Shown in pieces: positions 52,826 through 61,541 of a stretch of DNA of 64,000 nucleotides. The notes beneath the pieces were generated by a model that was not told the origin of the DNA, ran no database searches, and saw only the letters and a program-made list of their open reading frames with translations. A program made the translations under genes and the position numbers. Position 1 is the first letter of the stretch. Each line of letters begins with the position of its first letter. The stretch lies in contig JAEUNZ010000027.1 of NCBI GenBank assembly GCA_016790965.1, positions 62,001-126,000 on the forward strand. Direction: 5' to 3'. The DNA comes from SSSZ01 sp016790965 (GTDB lineage Bacteria > Pseudomonadota > Gammaproteobacteria > Burkholderiales > Rhodocyclaceae).

Positions 52826-53971
52826 CTGCTCCAGGCGTTGGACGGCTTCGCCCAGGCGATCGACCTCGGTGGTGTAAGCGAAGCGCAGATGGCGCCCGGG
52901 TGCGTGGGTGCCGAAGTCGAGGCCCGGCGTGGCGGCGACGCCCGCTTCTTCCAGCATCCTTGCCGCAAGGGCGAAACTGTCCTCGGCCAGGGCGGAACTG
53001 TCGCAATAGAGATAGAAGGCGCCCTGGGGGCGGGCGACGACGTGCAATCCGATGGATTCCAGGGCGGGAGCGAGGAAATCGCGCCGACGCTGGAATTCCC
53101 GTCGCCGGGCTTGGAGGATGGTTTCGGTTTCCGGTTCAAAGGCCGCCAGGGCGGCGTACTGGGCCGGCGTGGGCGGCGAGATGAAGAGGTTCTGGGCGAG
53201 TTTTTCGACATCGCGCAGGTAGGGCTCGGGGACCACCAGCCAGCCCAGGCGCCAGCCCGTCATCTGGAAGTACTTGGAAAAGCTCTGTACCACCCAGATG
53301 TCATCGCCGCAAGCCAGAGCGCTGGGGCAGGGGTCGCCGTAGGTGAGGCCGTGGTAAATCTCGTCGACGATGAAGTGCCCCTTGCGTTGACGCACGCTTG
53401 CCGCCAGGGCCGTGAGTTCGGCTCCGCCCAGAAGGGTCCCGGTCGGGTTGGCCGGCGAGGCGACCAGCAGACCGTCGGTGTCCGGGCTCCAGTGGGCTTC
53501 GAGGTGGGCCGTGGTGGGCTGGAAATTGCTCTCCGGACCCACCGGGATCGCCGTCGGAACCCCCTCGAAGGCCCGCACGAAGTGGCGGTTGCAGGGGTAG
53601 CCCGGGTCGGCGAGGAGCCAGCGGCGGCCGGGTTCGCACAGACAGGCCAGCGCCAGGGTGAGCGCCCCCGAGGCGCCCGCGGTGACGACGATGCGGGAGG
53701 CCGGAATCTCGAGGCCGTAACGCTCGCCATAAAAAGCGGCAATCGCTGCGCGCAGTTCCGGAATTCCCAGAGCCGGCGTATAGAACACCCGCCCGTCGGC
53801 GATGGCCCGGGCCCCCGCGGCGACGATAGGTTTCGGCGTTGGGAAATCCGGCTCGCCTACCTCCATGTGGATGATGTCCCGCCCCGTCGCCTCCAGCGCC
53901 TTGGCCCGGGTGAGCAATTCCATGACGTGGAAGGGCGCAATCTCCCGAGTCCGCGAAGCAGGGCGATACAT
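52811..53971 (-). CDS. Class I/II PLP-dependent aminotransferase
   Basis: The 386-residue fold type I aminotransferase has the PLP Lys in SFSKYFQMTGWRLGW, the cofactor Asp/Tyr block HFIVDEIYHGLTYG and the Arg in LRFAYTT that binds the substrate carboxylate. It resembles broad-specificity alanine/aspartate-type aminotransferases, and the exact substrate is uncertain. The start at 53971 (MYRPASR) has TTTTGGAG just upstream. That ribosome site lies next to the T run of a terminator-like hairpin, so expression could be attenuated. Upstream on the same strand is pckG, 185 nt away. Confidence 0.88.
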   Translation of the reverse strand: MYRPASRTREIAPFHVMELLTRAKALEATGRDIIHMEVGEPDFPTPKPIVAAGARAIADGRVFYTPALGIPELRAAIAAFYGERYGLEIPASRIVVTAGASGALTLALACLCEPGRRWLLADPGYPCNRHFVRAFEGVPTAIPVGPESNFQPTTAHLEAHWSPDTDGLLVASPANPTGTLLGGAELTALAASVRQRKGHFIVDEIYHGLTYGDPCPSALACGDDIWVVQSFSKYFQMTGWRLGWLVVPEPYLRDVEKLAQNLFISPPTPAQYAALAAFEPETETILQARRREFQRRRDFLAPALESIGLHVVARPQGAFYLYCDSSALAEDSFALAARMLEEAGVAATPGLDFGTHAPGRHLRFAYTTEVDRLGEAVQRLEQLFRR

Positions 53972-53981
53972 GGCGATCTCC

Positions 53982-54014
53982 AAAAAACAATGGCTGCCGG
54001 CAAGGCCGGCAGCC
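53982..54014 (-). terminator. Intrinsic terminator at the pckG-aminotransferase junction
   Basis: GGCTGCCGGC-aag-GCCGGCAGCC is a perfect 10-bp stem (53992-54001 and 54005-54014). On the minus strand it is followed by ATTGTTTTTTGGAG (A run at 53982-53987). It lies 143 nt beyond the pckG stop and 10 nt before the next start codon, with its U run merging into the ribosome site. Confidence 0.7.
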
Positions 54015-54156
54015 ACGATTTCTCAACCAGTCACGAAATGGCCTGAAAACCGTAGCGAGCGGTTCGAGTCCGGTTCGAGAAGCACAGCCGTACTGCCGTA
54101 CGGCGAGCATCGCAGGACCGGAATCGGGCCGCGCAGTAGGTTTGCAGGCCGTTTCG

Positions 54157-56001
54157 TTAGGCGGCGTCCTTGAAAATGCCCATCTCGAACAGCTCGCGTT
54201 TCAAGACCAGTTCGCGGGGCATCTTTTCGCCCATCTTGTCGAACCACTCCTTGTGGCCGGCCAGTTCGGCCTTCCAGGCTTCGGCGTCGATGGTGGTGAG
54301 GGCTTCGAACTCGGCCTTCTGGATGTCCAGGTCGGTCCAGTCGATGTCCTCGAACTTGGGCATCCAGCCGAGGGTGGTTTCCTTGGCGGCGACCTTGCCC
54401 TTGCAACGGTCGACGATCCACTTCAAAACGCGCATGTTGTCGCCGAAGCCGGGCCACATGAATTCGCCCTTCTCGTTCATGCGGAACCAGTTCACGCAGA
54501 AGATCTTGGGGGTGGCTTCGACGGTGTGGCCCATCTTCAGCCAGTGGTTGAAGTAGTCGCCCATGTGGTAGCCGCAGAAGGGCAGCATGGCGAAGGGGTC
54601 GCGCCGCACGACGCCCTGCTGGCCGAAGGCGGCAGCGGTCGTTTCGGAACCCAGGGTGGCCGCCATGTATACGCCGTAGTTCCAGTTGAAGGCCTGGTAG
54701 ACCAGGGGCACGGTAGTGGCGCGGCGACCACCGAAGATGAAGGCGGAGATGGGCACGCCAGCCGGATCTTCCCAGGCGGCATCCACTGACGGGCACTGGC
54801 TGGCCGGGGCGGTGAAGCGGGAGTTGGCATGGGCGGCCTTCTTGCCGGCCTTGCCGTCTTCCGGCGTCCAGTCCTTGCCCTGCCAGTCGATCAGGTGGGC
54901 CGGGGCTTCCTTGGTCAGACCTTCCCACCACACGTCGCCGTCATCGGTCAGGGCGACGTTGGTGAAGATGATGTTTTCCTTGAGGGTGGCCAGGGCGTTG
55001 TAGTTGGTCTTCTCGCTGGTGCCCGGGGCGACGCCGAAGAAGCCGGCTTCAGGGTTGATGGCGTAGAAGCGGGTGATGCCGTCCTTGTCCACGCGGGGCT
55101 TGATCCAGGCGATGTCGTCGCCGATGGTGGTGATCTTCCAACCGTTGAAGGTCTTGGGCGGAATCAGCATGGCGAAGTTGGTCTTGCCGCAGGCGGAGGG
55201 GAAGGCGGCAGCGACATAGGTCTTCTCGCCCTCGGGGGATTCGACACCGAGGATGAGCATGTGCTCGGCCAGCCAACCCTGGTCGCGGGCCATGGTGGAG
55301 GCGATGCGCAGGGCGAAGCACTTCTTGCCGAGGAGGGCGTTGCCGCCGTAACCGGAGCCGTAGGACCAGATCTCACGGGTCTCGGGGTAGTGCACGATGT
55401 ACTTGACGGTGGGGTTGCAGGGCCACTTCACATCCTTCTGGCCCGGCTCCAGGGGGGCGCCGACGGTATGGACGCAGGGGACGAATTCGCCATCGGTGCC
55501 CAGTACGTCATGGACCTTGCGACCCATGCGGGTCATGGTGCGCATATTGACCACCACGTAGGCGGAGTCGGAGAGCTCGACGCCGATGTGAGCGATGGGG
55601 GAACCGAGGGGACCCATGGAGAAGGGAATGACGTAGAGGGTGCGGCCCTTCATGCAGCCCTTGAACAGGCCGGAGAGGGTTTCACGCATCTTGGCCGGGT
55701 CTTCCCAGTTGTTGGTGGGGCCGGCGTCTTCCTTCTTGGCGGAGCAGATGTAGGTGCGGTCTTCGACGCGGGCGACGTCGGAGGGGTCGGAGAAGGCCAG
55801 GTAGGAGTTGGGGCGCTTCTGTTCGTTCAGCTTGATGAGGGTGCCGGCTTGTACCATTTCGGCGCACAGGCGGTCATACTCCTCCTGGGAACCGTCGGCC
55901 CAGTAGATGCGGTCCGGCTGGGTCAGGGCAGCGATTTCCGCCACCCATTTCTTGAGGCCTTCGTGTTTGACGTAATCGGGAGCATTCAGCGGTGCAGTCA
56001 T
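54157..56001 (-). CDS. pckG: Phosphoenolpyruvate carboxykinase (GTP)
   Basis: This 614-residue GTP-dependent PEPCK shows the P-loop with the reactive Cys, FPSACGKTNFAMLIPP, the metal site region VGDDIAWI-like (TTIGDDIAWIKP), and the GTP-binding FNWNYGVYMA. It converts oxaloacetate and GTP to PEP and CO2 for gluconeogenesis. It is divergent from the malic enzyme across 246 nt, so both anaplerotic/gluconeogenic enzymes share a control region. GAGAGAGACACC precedes the ATG. The length matches the family. Confidence 0.97.
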   Translation of the reverse strand: MTAPLNAPDYVKHEGLKKWVAEIAALTQPDRIYWADGSQEEYDRLCAEMVQAGTLIKLNEQKRPNSYLAFSDPSDVARVEDRTYICSAKKEDAGPTNNWEDPAKMRETLSGLFKGCMKGRTLYVIPFSMGPLGSPIAHIGVELSDSAYVVVNMRTMTRMGRKVHDVLGTDGEFVPCVHTVGAPLEPGQKDVKWPCNPTVKYIVHYPETREIWSYGSGYGGNALLGKKCFALRIASTMARDQGWLAEHMLILGVESPEGEKTYVAAAFPSACGKTNFAMLIPPKTFNGWKITTIGDDIAWIKPRVDKDGITRFYAINPEAGFFGVAPGTSEKTNYNALATLKENIIFTNVALTDDGDVWWEGLTKEAPAHLIDWQGKDWTPEDGKAGKKAAHANSRFTAPASQCPSVDAAWEDPAGVPISAFIFGGRRATTVPLVYQAFNWNYGVYMAATLGSETTAAAFGQQGVVRRDPFAMLPFCGYHMGDYFNHWLKMGHTVEATPKIFCVNWFRMNEKGEFMWPGFGDNMRVLKWIVDRCKGKVAAKETTLGWMPKFEDIDWTDLDIQKAEFEALTTIDAEAWKAELAGHKEWFDKMGEKMPRELVLKRELFEMGIFKDAA

Positions 56002-56247
56002 GGCGGTGTCTCTCTCTAAGTTGCTGACAAAGCTAGGGTTCGTGCCAGTCGCCGGTTGCTGCCACCGTGAGGCGAGCGGCGCTGGGGCCGTCGGCTGGGA
56101 AGCCCGTAATTATGCCACTCCCTAGGGTAAACATCTACTTGACGCCGCCGCCTACGTGATGTCCGAGGGGTGATATTTCACGGACCTCGTGCTAGCATTT
56201 ATCGCATATCGAAATGACTTTCCATAATGTGAAATAAAGGAGACACC

Positions 56248-58527
56248 ATGGACGCCCAACAGCTTCGCGAGGCCGCTCTCTACTATCACCGCGAGCCCAA
56301 GCCCGGCAAGATCGCGGTCACCCCCATCAAGCAACTCACCAACCAGTACGACCTGTCCCTGGCCTATTCGCCCGGCGTGGCCTTCGCCTGCGAGGAAATC
56401 GTCGCCGATCCGGCGGAAGCCAGCACCCTGACGGCCCGAGGCAATCTGGTGGGGGTCATCACCAACGGCACCGCCGTTCTAGGCCTGGGCCCCATCGGAC
56501 CCCTCGCCGCCAAGCCGGTGATGGAAGGCAAGGGCGTGCTGTTCAAGAAGTTCGCCAATATCGACGTTTTCGACCTCGAAATCAGTGAGCGCGACCCGGA
56601 CAAGCTCATCGACACCATCGCCTCCCTGGAGCCGACCTTCGGCGGCATCAATCTGGAGGACATCAAAGCGCCGGAATGCTTCTACATCGAAAGGAAGCTG
56701 CGGGAACGCATGAAGATTCCTGTTTTCCACGATGACCAGCACGGTACGGCCATCGTGGTGGGGGCGGCCATCCTCAACGGCCTGCACCTGATCGGTAAGG
56801 ATCTCGCCCAGGTCAAGATCGTCACTTCCGGGGCCGGCGCGGCAGCCCTGGCCTGTCTCGACCTCCTGGTCATGCTGGGAGCACCGGTGGAAAACATCTG
56901 GGTCACCGACATCAAGGGCGTGGTCTATGAGGGCCGCGTCGAGGAAATGGACGAGATCAAGGCGCGTTACGCCAAGAAGACCGATGCCCGCAGCCTGGGC
57001 GAGGTCATCCAGGGTGCCGATGTTTTCCTGGGCTTGTCTGCCGGTGGCGTGCTCAAGCCGGAGATGGCCGCCAGAATGGGAGCCACCCCGCTCATCCTGG
57101 CCCTGGCCAACCCGACGCCGGAAATCCTGCCGGAGCAGGTCAAGGCGGTACGCGACGACGCCATCATCTGCACCGGGCGCTCGGACTACCCCAACCAGGT
57201 CAATAACGTCCTCTGCTTTCCCTTCATCTTCCGCGGCGCTCTCGACGTGGGCGCCACCACCATCACCGAAGAAATGAAGATGGCCGCCGTCAAGGCCATC
57301 GCCGAACTGGCCCGAGCCGAGCAATCGGAAGTCGTCGCCTCGGCCTATGGCGAGCGCATTTCCGGCTTCGGTCCCGAGTATCTGATTCCCAAGCCCTTCG
57401 ATCCGCGGCTCATCGTCAAGATCGCCCCCGCCGTGGCCAAGGCCGGCATGGACTCCGGCGTGGCCACGCGGCCCATCAGCGACTGGCCCGCCTATCTCCA
57501 GGGCCTCAACGAATTCGTCTATCACTCGGGCTTCATCATGAAGCCGGTGTTCTCCCACGCCAAGAAGGCGCCCAAGCGCATCGTCTTTGCGGAAGGTGAG
57601 GACGAGCGCGTCCTGCGGGCCGTCCAGGTCATTCGCGACGAGGGCATTGCCCGGCCCGTGCTCATCGGTCGCCGGGCCGAAATCTCGCGCCGCATCGAGG
57701 CTGCAGGGCTGCGCATCCGCGCCGACCAGGATTTCGAAATCGTCCATACCGAAGGCTGCCCCTTCTTCGACGCCCACTACGACGAGTTCTGGCAGACCTA
57801 CCACAGCCTCACCGAACGCAAGGGCGTCTCGCCGGACTATGCCCGCCGCGAAGTGCGACGCCGCAACACGCTCTACGGCTCCCTCATGGTTCGTCTGGGC
57901 TACGCGGATGGCCTGGTGTGCGGTACCTTCGGCCGCCACGAAGCCCACCGTCACTACGTCGAAAGCGTCATCGGCACCCAGGCCGGCCTGGACCGCTACT
58001 ACACCATGAACCTGCTCATGCTGCCGGGACGGACGGTGTTCATCGCCGACACCTACGTCAATTACGATCCCAGCGCCGAGCAGCTGGCCGACATGACCCT
58101 GCTGGCCGCCCACGAAATCCGCGCCTTTGGCATGACGCCCAAGGTGGCGCTCCTGTCCCACTCCACCTTCGGCACCGAGAACACACCCACGGCGGTCAAA
58201 ATGCGGCACGTTCTGCGGCTCCTCGAGGAGCGGGCGCCGGAACTGGAGGTCGAAGGGGAAATGCACGGCGACGCCGCTTTGGACGAAAAAATCCGCCTTT
58301 CCGCCTTTCCCAATTCCCGCCTCAAGGGACAAGCCAACCTGCTCGTCATGCCTACCCTGGACGCCGCCAATATCGCCTTCAACCTGCTCAAGGTGGCAGC
58401 GGGGGACAACCTCACCGTGGGGCCCATCCTCCTGGGGGCGGCCAAGCCGGTCAATATCCTCACGCCCACGGCCACGGTGCGACGCATCGTCAATATGACT
58501 GCCTTGACCGTAGTCGACGCATCATGA
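56248..58527 (+). CDS. maeB: NADP-dependent malic enzyme with phosphotransacetylase-like domain
   Basis: The 759-residue MaeB-type enzyme has a malic enzyme N-terminal and NAD(P)-binding part (1 to about 430; LAYSPGVAFACEEI, VFHDDQHGTAIVVGAAILNGL in part, VTSGAGAAALACLDLL). The C-terminal PTA-like domain (about 430-759; RIVFAEGEDERVLRAVQV, SHSTFGTENTPTAVKM) is usually not catalytic but allosteric. It decarboxylates malate to pyruvate with NADP. AAAGGAG lies 7 nt before the ATG and GTGAAATAA precedes it at 56229-56237. It is divergent from pckG. Confidence 0.96.
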   Translation: MDAQQLREAALYYHREPKPGKIAVTPIKQLTNQYDLSLAYSPGVAFACEEIVADPAEASTLTARGNLVGVITNGTAVLGLGPIGPLAAKPVMEGKGVLFKKFANIDVFDLEISERDPDKLIDTIASLEPTFGGINLEDIKAPECFYIERKLRERMKIPVFHDDQHGTAIVVGAAILNGLHLIGKDLAQVKIVTSGAGAAALACLDLLVMLGAPVENIWVTDIKGVVYEGRVEEMDEIKARYAKKTDARSLGEVIQGADVFLGLSAGGVLKPEMAARMGATPLILALANPTPEILPEQVKAVRDDAIICTGRSDYPNQVNNVLCFPFIFRGALDVGATTITEEMKMAAVKAIAELARAEQSEVVASAYGERISGFGPEYLIPKPFDPRLIVKIAPAVAKAGMDSGVATRPISDWPAYLQGLNEFVYHSGFIMKPVFSHAKKAPKRIVFAEGEDERVLRAVQVIRDEGIARPVLIGRRAEISRRIEAAGLRIRADQDFEIVHTEGCPFFDAHYDEFWQTYHSLTERKGVSPDYARREVRRRNTLYGSLMVRLGYADGLVCGTFGRHEAHRHYVESVIGTQAGLDRYYTMNLLMLPGRTVFIADTYVNYDPSAEQLADMTLLAAHEIRAFGMTPKVALLSHSTFGTENTPTAVKMRHVLRLLEERAPELEVEGEMHGDAALDEKIRLSAFPNSRLKGQANLLVMPTLDAANIAFNLLKVAAGDNLTVGPILLGAAKPVNILTPTATVRRIVNMTALTVVDAS

Positions 58528-58601
58528 TAATGATTTGCTTAAGGATGTTCATCTAGACCCATGTTTTAGTGGAATTTTTATCGTCTCCTGCTAGACTGGG
58601 C

Positions 58602-58607
58602 TAGAAT
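58602..58607 (+). promoter_or_regulatory. Candidate -10 box for pbpG
   Basis: TAGAAT 27 nt before the ATG at 58634, with TTTATC 18 nt upstream as a weak -35. A strong ribosome site (GCAGGAGGATT) follows. Confidence 0.35.
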
Positions 58608-58633
58608 GATCGACTTGTCAGCAGGAGGATTCA

Positions 58634-59602
58634 ATGATGCGTAAACTGCAGCGGGCTCTGGTATTCGGAGCCCTGGTGGGCCTGGGGTTCGGCAACTCCG
58701 CCCAGGCGGCCAAAAAGGTCGAGCCGCAGCAGAAAAAAGTCGTGGCCAAGAAGGCCAGGGTGGCCAAAGTGACCCGGGAGGTTCCCCTCGCCGAGCGCAA
58801 AGTTCAGCGTCCCGTCGCCGCCGTGCCTCACGAAGCTGGCCGTCTGGCCCTCTACTCGGCCTCTGCCCTGGTTCTTGACCAGTCCACCGGGGAACCCATC
58901 ATCGAAAAGAACCCCGGCGCGGTGACGCCCATCGCGTCGATCAGCAAATTGATGACGGCCATGGTCGTGCTCGACGCCCGCCTGGACATGCAGGAAGTCA
59001 TCGCCATCGGCGACGAGGATGTGGACAGCCTCAAGGGCACCCGTTCCCGCCTGCCGGTGGGAACCACCATGACGCGCGAAACCGCCATGCTGCTTGCCCT
59101 CATGTCTTCCGAGAACCGCGCCGCCAGCGCCCTGGGACGCCACTACCCCGGCGGGCTGCCGGCTTTTGTCGCAGCCATGAACCAAAAGGCCCGCGCCCTG
59201 GGGATGCAGCACACGCGCTTCGAGGAACCCACGGGGCTATCCAGCAACAACGTCTCCACGGCCCTCGATCTTGCTCGCATGGTCGCCGCCGCGGCGCAGT
59301 ATCCGGAAATCCGCGCCTTCTCGACCACCGCTGAAGCCCGGGTAGACCTGAACGGTCGCCAGCGGGATTTCGGCAATACCAACGCCCTGGTCAAGAACGA
59401 GCGCTGGGAAATCGGCGTCTCCAAGACGGGCTACATCTCCGAAGCGGGCCGCTGTCTGGTCATGCAGGCCCAGGTGGCCGGCAAGTCGGTGCTCATCGTG
59501 CTGCTCGATTCCGTCGGCAAGATGACCCGGGTGGGTGACGCCAACCGCATCAAGCGTTGGATGGAAAACGCCGGCATCCCGCACGGCCGGCGCATGGTGT
59601 AA
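58634..59602 (+). CDS. pbpG: D-alanyl-D-alanine endopeptidase (PBP7-like)
   Basis: This 322-residue S11 peptidase has a signal peptide (about 1-25), a Lys-rich stretch (26-60) and the three active-site motifs: SISK (Ser102, Lys105), SEN in MSSENRAAS, and KTG in VSKTGYISEAG. It cleaves D-Ala-meso-DAP crosslinks in the periplasm. The ATG at 58634 (or 58637) follows GCAGGAGG. An intrinsic terminator closes the gene at 59631. It is monocistronic. Confidence 0.94.
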   Translation: MMRKLQRALVFGALVGLGFGNSAQAAKKVEPQQKKVVAKKARVAKVTREVPLAERKVQRPVAAVPHEAGRLALYSASALVLDQSTGEPIIEKNPGAVTPIASISKLMTAMVVLDARLDMQEVIAIGDEDVDSLKGTRSRLPVGTTMTRETAMLLALMSSENRAASALGRHYPGGLPAFVAAMNQKARALGMQHTRFEEPTGLSSNNVSTALDLARMVAAAAQYPEIRAFSTTAEARVDLNGRQRDFGNTNALVKNERWEIGVSKTGYISEAGRCLVMQAQVAGKSVLIVLLDSVGKMTRVGDANRIKRWMENAGIPHGRRMV

Positions 59603-59630
59603 GCCATTTTCCCGTCTTGCGGAAACGAAG

Positions 59631-59654
59631 AGGCCGCCTGCGGGCGGCCTTTTT
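59631..59654 (+). terminator. Rho-independent terminator after pbpG
   Basis: AGGCCGCC-tgcg-GGCGGCCT stem (59631-59650) followed by TTTTT, 29 nt after the pbpG stop and before the convergent IclR gene. Canonical in form. Confidence 0.85.
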
Positions 59655-59758
59655 CGTGTGCCGTCGGGCGCTGAATATCGGCGCACCCCATGGGGGAACC
59701 CGAGCCGAACCCGGTCGAAGGACGCGGGACGAGGGGGGAAACGGATGGCCGCGGCCTT

Positions 59759-60535
59759 TCAGGCCGGTTTGGCTTCGAAGCCCAAGGCGCGGGAAATGTC
59801 GTCGGCGGTGCGGCGGACCCGGGCGACCCAATCGGGATCGTGGCGTTCGGTGGGGGCGGAGACCGAAAGGCCGGCCACCATCAGCCCCTCATCGTCGCGA
59901 ATGGGGGCGGCGACACACTTGAGACCGATTTCGGCCTCTTCGTTGTCGTAGGCCACCTGATGCCGGCGTATCCAGTCCAGATCCTTCTCCAGCTTGGCCA
60001 GAGAGGTGAGCGAGTGGGGCGTCTTGCCCGGCAGGCCGGTGCGCTTGGCGTAGTCGCGGGTGGCGGCGGCGCTTTCCTCGGCGAGGAAAAGCTTGCCCAC
60101 CGAAGTGAGGTGCAGGGGGGCCCGGCCCCCCACTAGGTAGACGACGCGGACCAGGGAGCGGCCGGAAGACGTCCGCTCGATATAGACGATTTCGTCCTCG
60201 TGCCGTATACCGAGATTCACTGCTTCGCCGATTTCCTCGTGCAGGCGTTGCATGAAGGGTTGGGCGACTTCCCGCAGATTGATGCGCGACTTGACCAGAT
60301 TGCCCAGCTCCAGCAGGCGGATGCCGAGGCGGTAGGTGCCGGCATCCTGCCGCTCGACGAAGCGTGCCTGGCTCATGGCGGCAAGAATGCGGTGGGCAGT
60401 AGAGGGATGCAGCGCCGTGGCGGTGGCGAGCTGTTTGAGGCTGGCCGGGTCCGGCGAGGCTGCCAGTGCGTCGAGGAGCGACATCATGCGCTCGATGACC
60501 TGGATGGAACTGGTATTCTTGGCGACTTCGCCCAA
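59759..60535 (-). CDS. IclR family transcriptional regulator
   Basis: The product has 258 residues from a TTG at 60535, preceded by AAGGGAAG; the peptide then reads LGEVAKNTSSIQVIERMMSL as in IclR proteins. The N-terminal winged helix (SLKQLATATALHPSTAHRIL) is followed by the IclR effector domain (LREVAQPFMQRLHEEIGEAV; DEIVYIERTSS). It binds DNA and responds to a small carboxylic acid. It is divergent from the ALDH-like gene (60666) and next to a D-2-hydroxyacid dehydrogenase, which are plausible targets. Confidence 0.9.
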   Translation of the reverse strand: MGEVAKNTSSIQVIERMMSLLDALAASPDPASLKQLATATALHPSTAHRILAAMSQARFVERQDAGTYRLGIRLLELGNLVKSRINLREVAQPFMQRLHEEIGEAVNLGIRHEDEIVYIERTSSGRSLVRVVYLVGGRAPLHLTSVGKLFLAEESAAATRDYAKRTGLPGKTPHSLTSLAKLEKDLDWIRRHQVAYDNEEAEIGLKCVAAPIRDDEGLMVAGLSVSAPTERHDPDWVARVRRTADDISRALGFEAKPA

Positions 60536-60665
60536 TTGACTTCCCTTGTCCGCGTGGTTGCGACGGCGCCGGTCCGGGCACGTCCTTATTGTGCGGCGCA
60601 ATACTACCATGGCGGCTGGCGATGAACCTTGCCTACGCCGCCCCAAGTTTAACGAGAGTTCCATC

Positions 60666-61370
60666 ATGAAATTCACCGCGGAAGGCCCCCTGGCCGTTCC
60701 CCTCTGGATCGACGGCCATCCCTACGTCACGGTGGGGGAGGGGCTGTTGGACGTTACCGATCCGGTCACCGGCGCCGCGCTGCGGCGGGTGCCTCTGGGC
60801 AGTTCCGACGAAGCGGCCCGCGCCACTATGGCTGCCGTAGCCGCGGCGCCCGAATGGGACGGCCGTGGCCCTGCCGAGCGGCGCAGCAGCCTGGCAGCTC
60901 TGGCCGCAGCCCTGGCCGGCCTGACCAGTCATTTTGCCGGCCTGGTCGCTGCGGAAACCGGCTGGGAGCCCGAGGCCGCAGCGGCAGAAGTGGCCGCCGC
61001 GGTGGCGGCTCTGGAGCATCCACCCGCCGATGGGCAAACGGGAGTGAGCGTCCTCATCGCGGACGCCACGGCTCCCCTGCGGGGCCTCGTCCAGGGGGCC
61101 GCCGCCGCCCTGGCGGCCGGAGGCACGGTGGTCTTGAAGCCCAGCCCCCGGGCGCCGGCCGCCGCCTATGCCCTGTGCGAACTTTCCGCCCGGGTCGCCT
61201 GGCCGCCGGGCGTCCTCAACCTGGTGCACGGGGACGAGGCTGCCATCGAGGGCCTGTGTGCCCAGGCCGGGGTGGAGCGGGTCGAATTCCGCGGTGAAGC
61301 GCACCTCGCCGACCGGATCGCCGCGATCGCCGCTCGCCACGGCAAGATCCTGGTGCGCCCGGTACGGTAG
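60666..61370 (+). CDS. Half-length aldehyde dehydrogenase-like protein
   Basis: The product has 234 residues against about 480 in normal ALDHs. It matches the N-terminal part of the NAD-binding domain (LWIDGHPYVTV, VLKPSPRAPAAAYAL, PPGVLNLVHGDEAAIEGL). It ends before the catalytic Cys and Glu region (final residues HGKILVRPVR), so it cannot be an active ALDH as encoded. The stop TAG is inside the palindromic repeat at 61366. The middle is unusually Ala-rich. It may be a genuine small ALDH-fold protein or a remnant cut by the repeat. Confidence 0.65.
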   Translation: MKFTAEGPLAVPLWIDGHPYVTVGEGLLDVTDPVTGAALRRVPLGSSDEAARATMAAVAAAPEWDGRGPAERRSSLAALAAALAGLTSHFAGLVAAETGWEPEAAAAEVAAAVAALEHPPADGQTGVSVLIADATAPLRGLVQGAAAALAAGGTVVLKPSPRAPAAAYALCELSARVAWPPGVLNLVHGDEAAIEGLCAQAGVERVEFRGEAHLADRIAAIAARHGKILVRPVR

Positions 61371-61446
61371 TCAGTCGGATAGGTTCAGCTATGTTCGGTC
61401 CGCCCCGCATCCCCGCCGTCGCTCATCCTCGCCATAGCTTCGGCTA
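61366..61446 (-). repeat. Palindromic extragenic repeat, half copy (copy B)
   Basis: About 81 bp, roughly 87 percent identical by eye to 13944-14025 in reverse orientation. On the plus strand it starts GGTAGTCAGTCGGATAGG, whose TAG is the stop of the ALDH-like gene, and ends ATAGC-TTCG-GCTAC, a stem with a UUCG tetraloop. The second arm of the full element is absent here. Confidence 0.72.
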
Positions 61447-61541
61447 CTGCTGCCGGGGTTTGCAACTTTGGCGCCGAGCCAGAGAATCAAATCCTTGGCT
61501 TTCATCTTGCTCCGCAACCTGTGGCTCAGGCTACTAACACG

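Noticed and set aside
54060..54100. tRNA-like T-arm GGTTCGAGTCC between pckG and the aminotransferase gene
   Set aside because: The T stem pairs only 4 of 5 and there is no acceptor, D or anticodon arm upstream, so it is not a tRNA and only a doubtful remnant.
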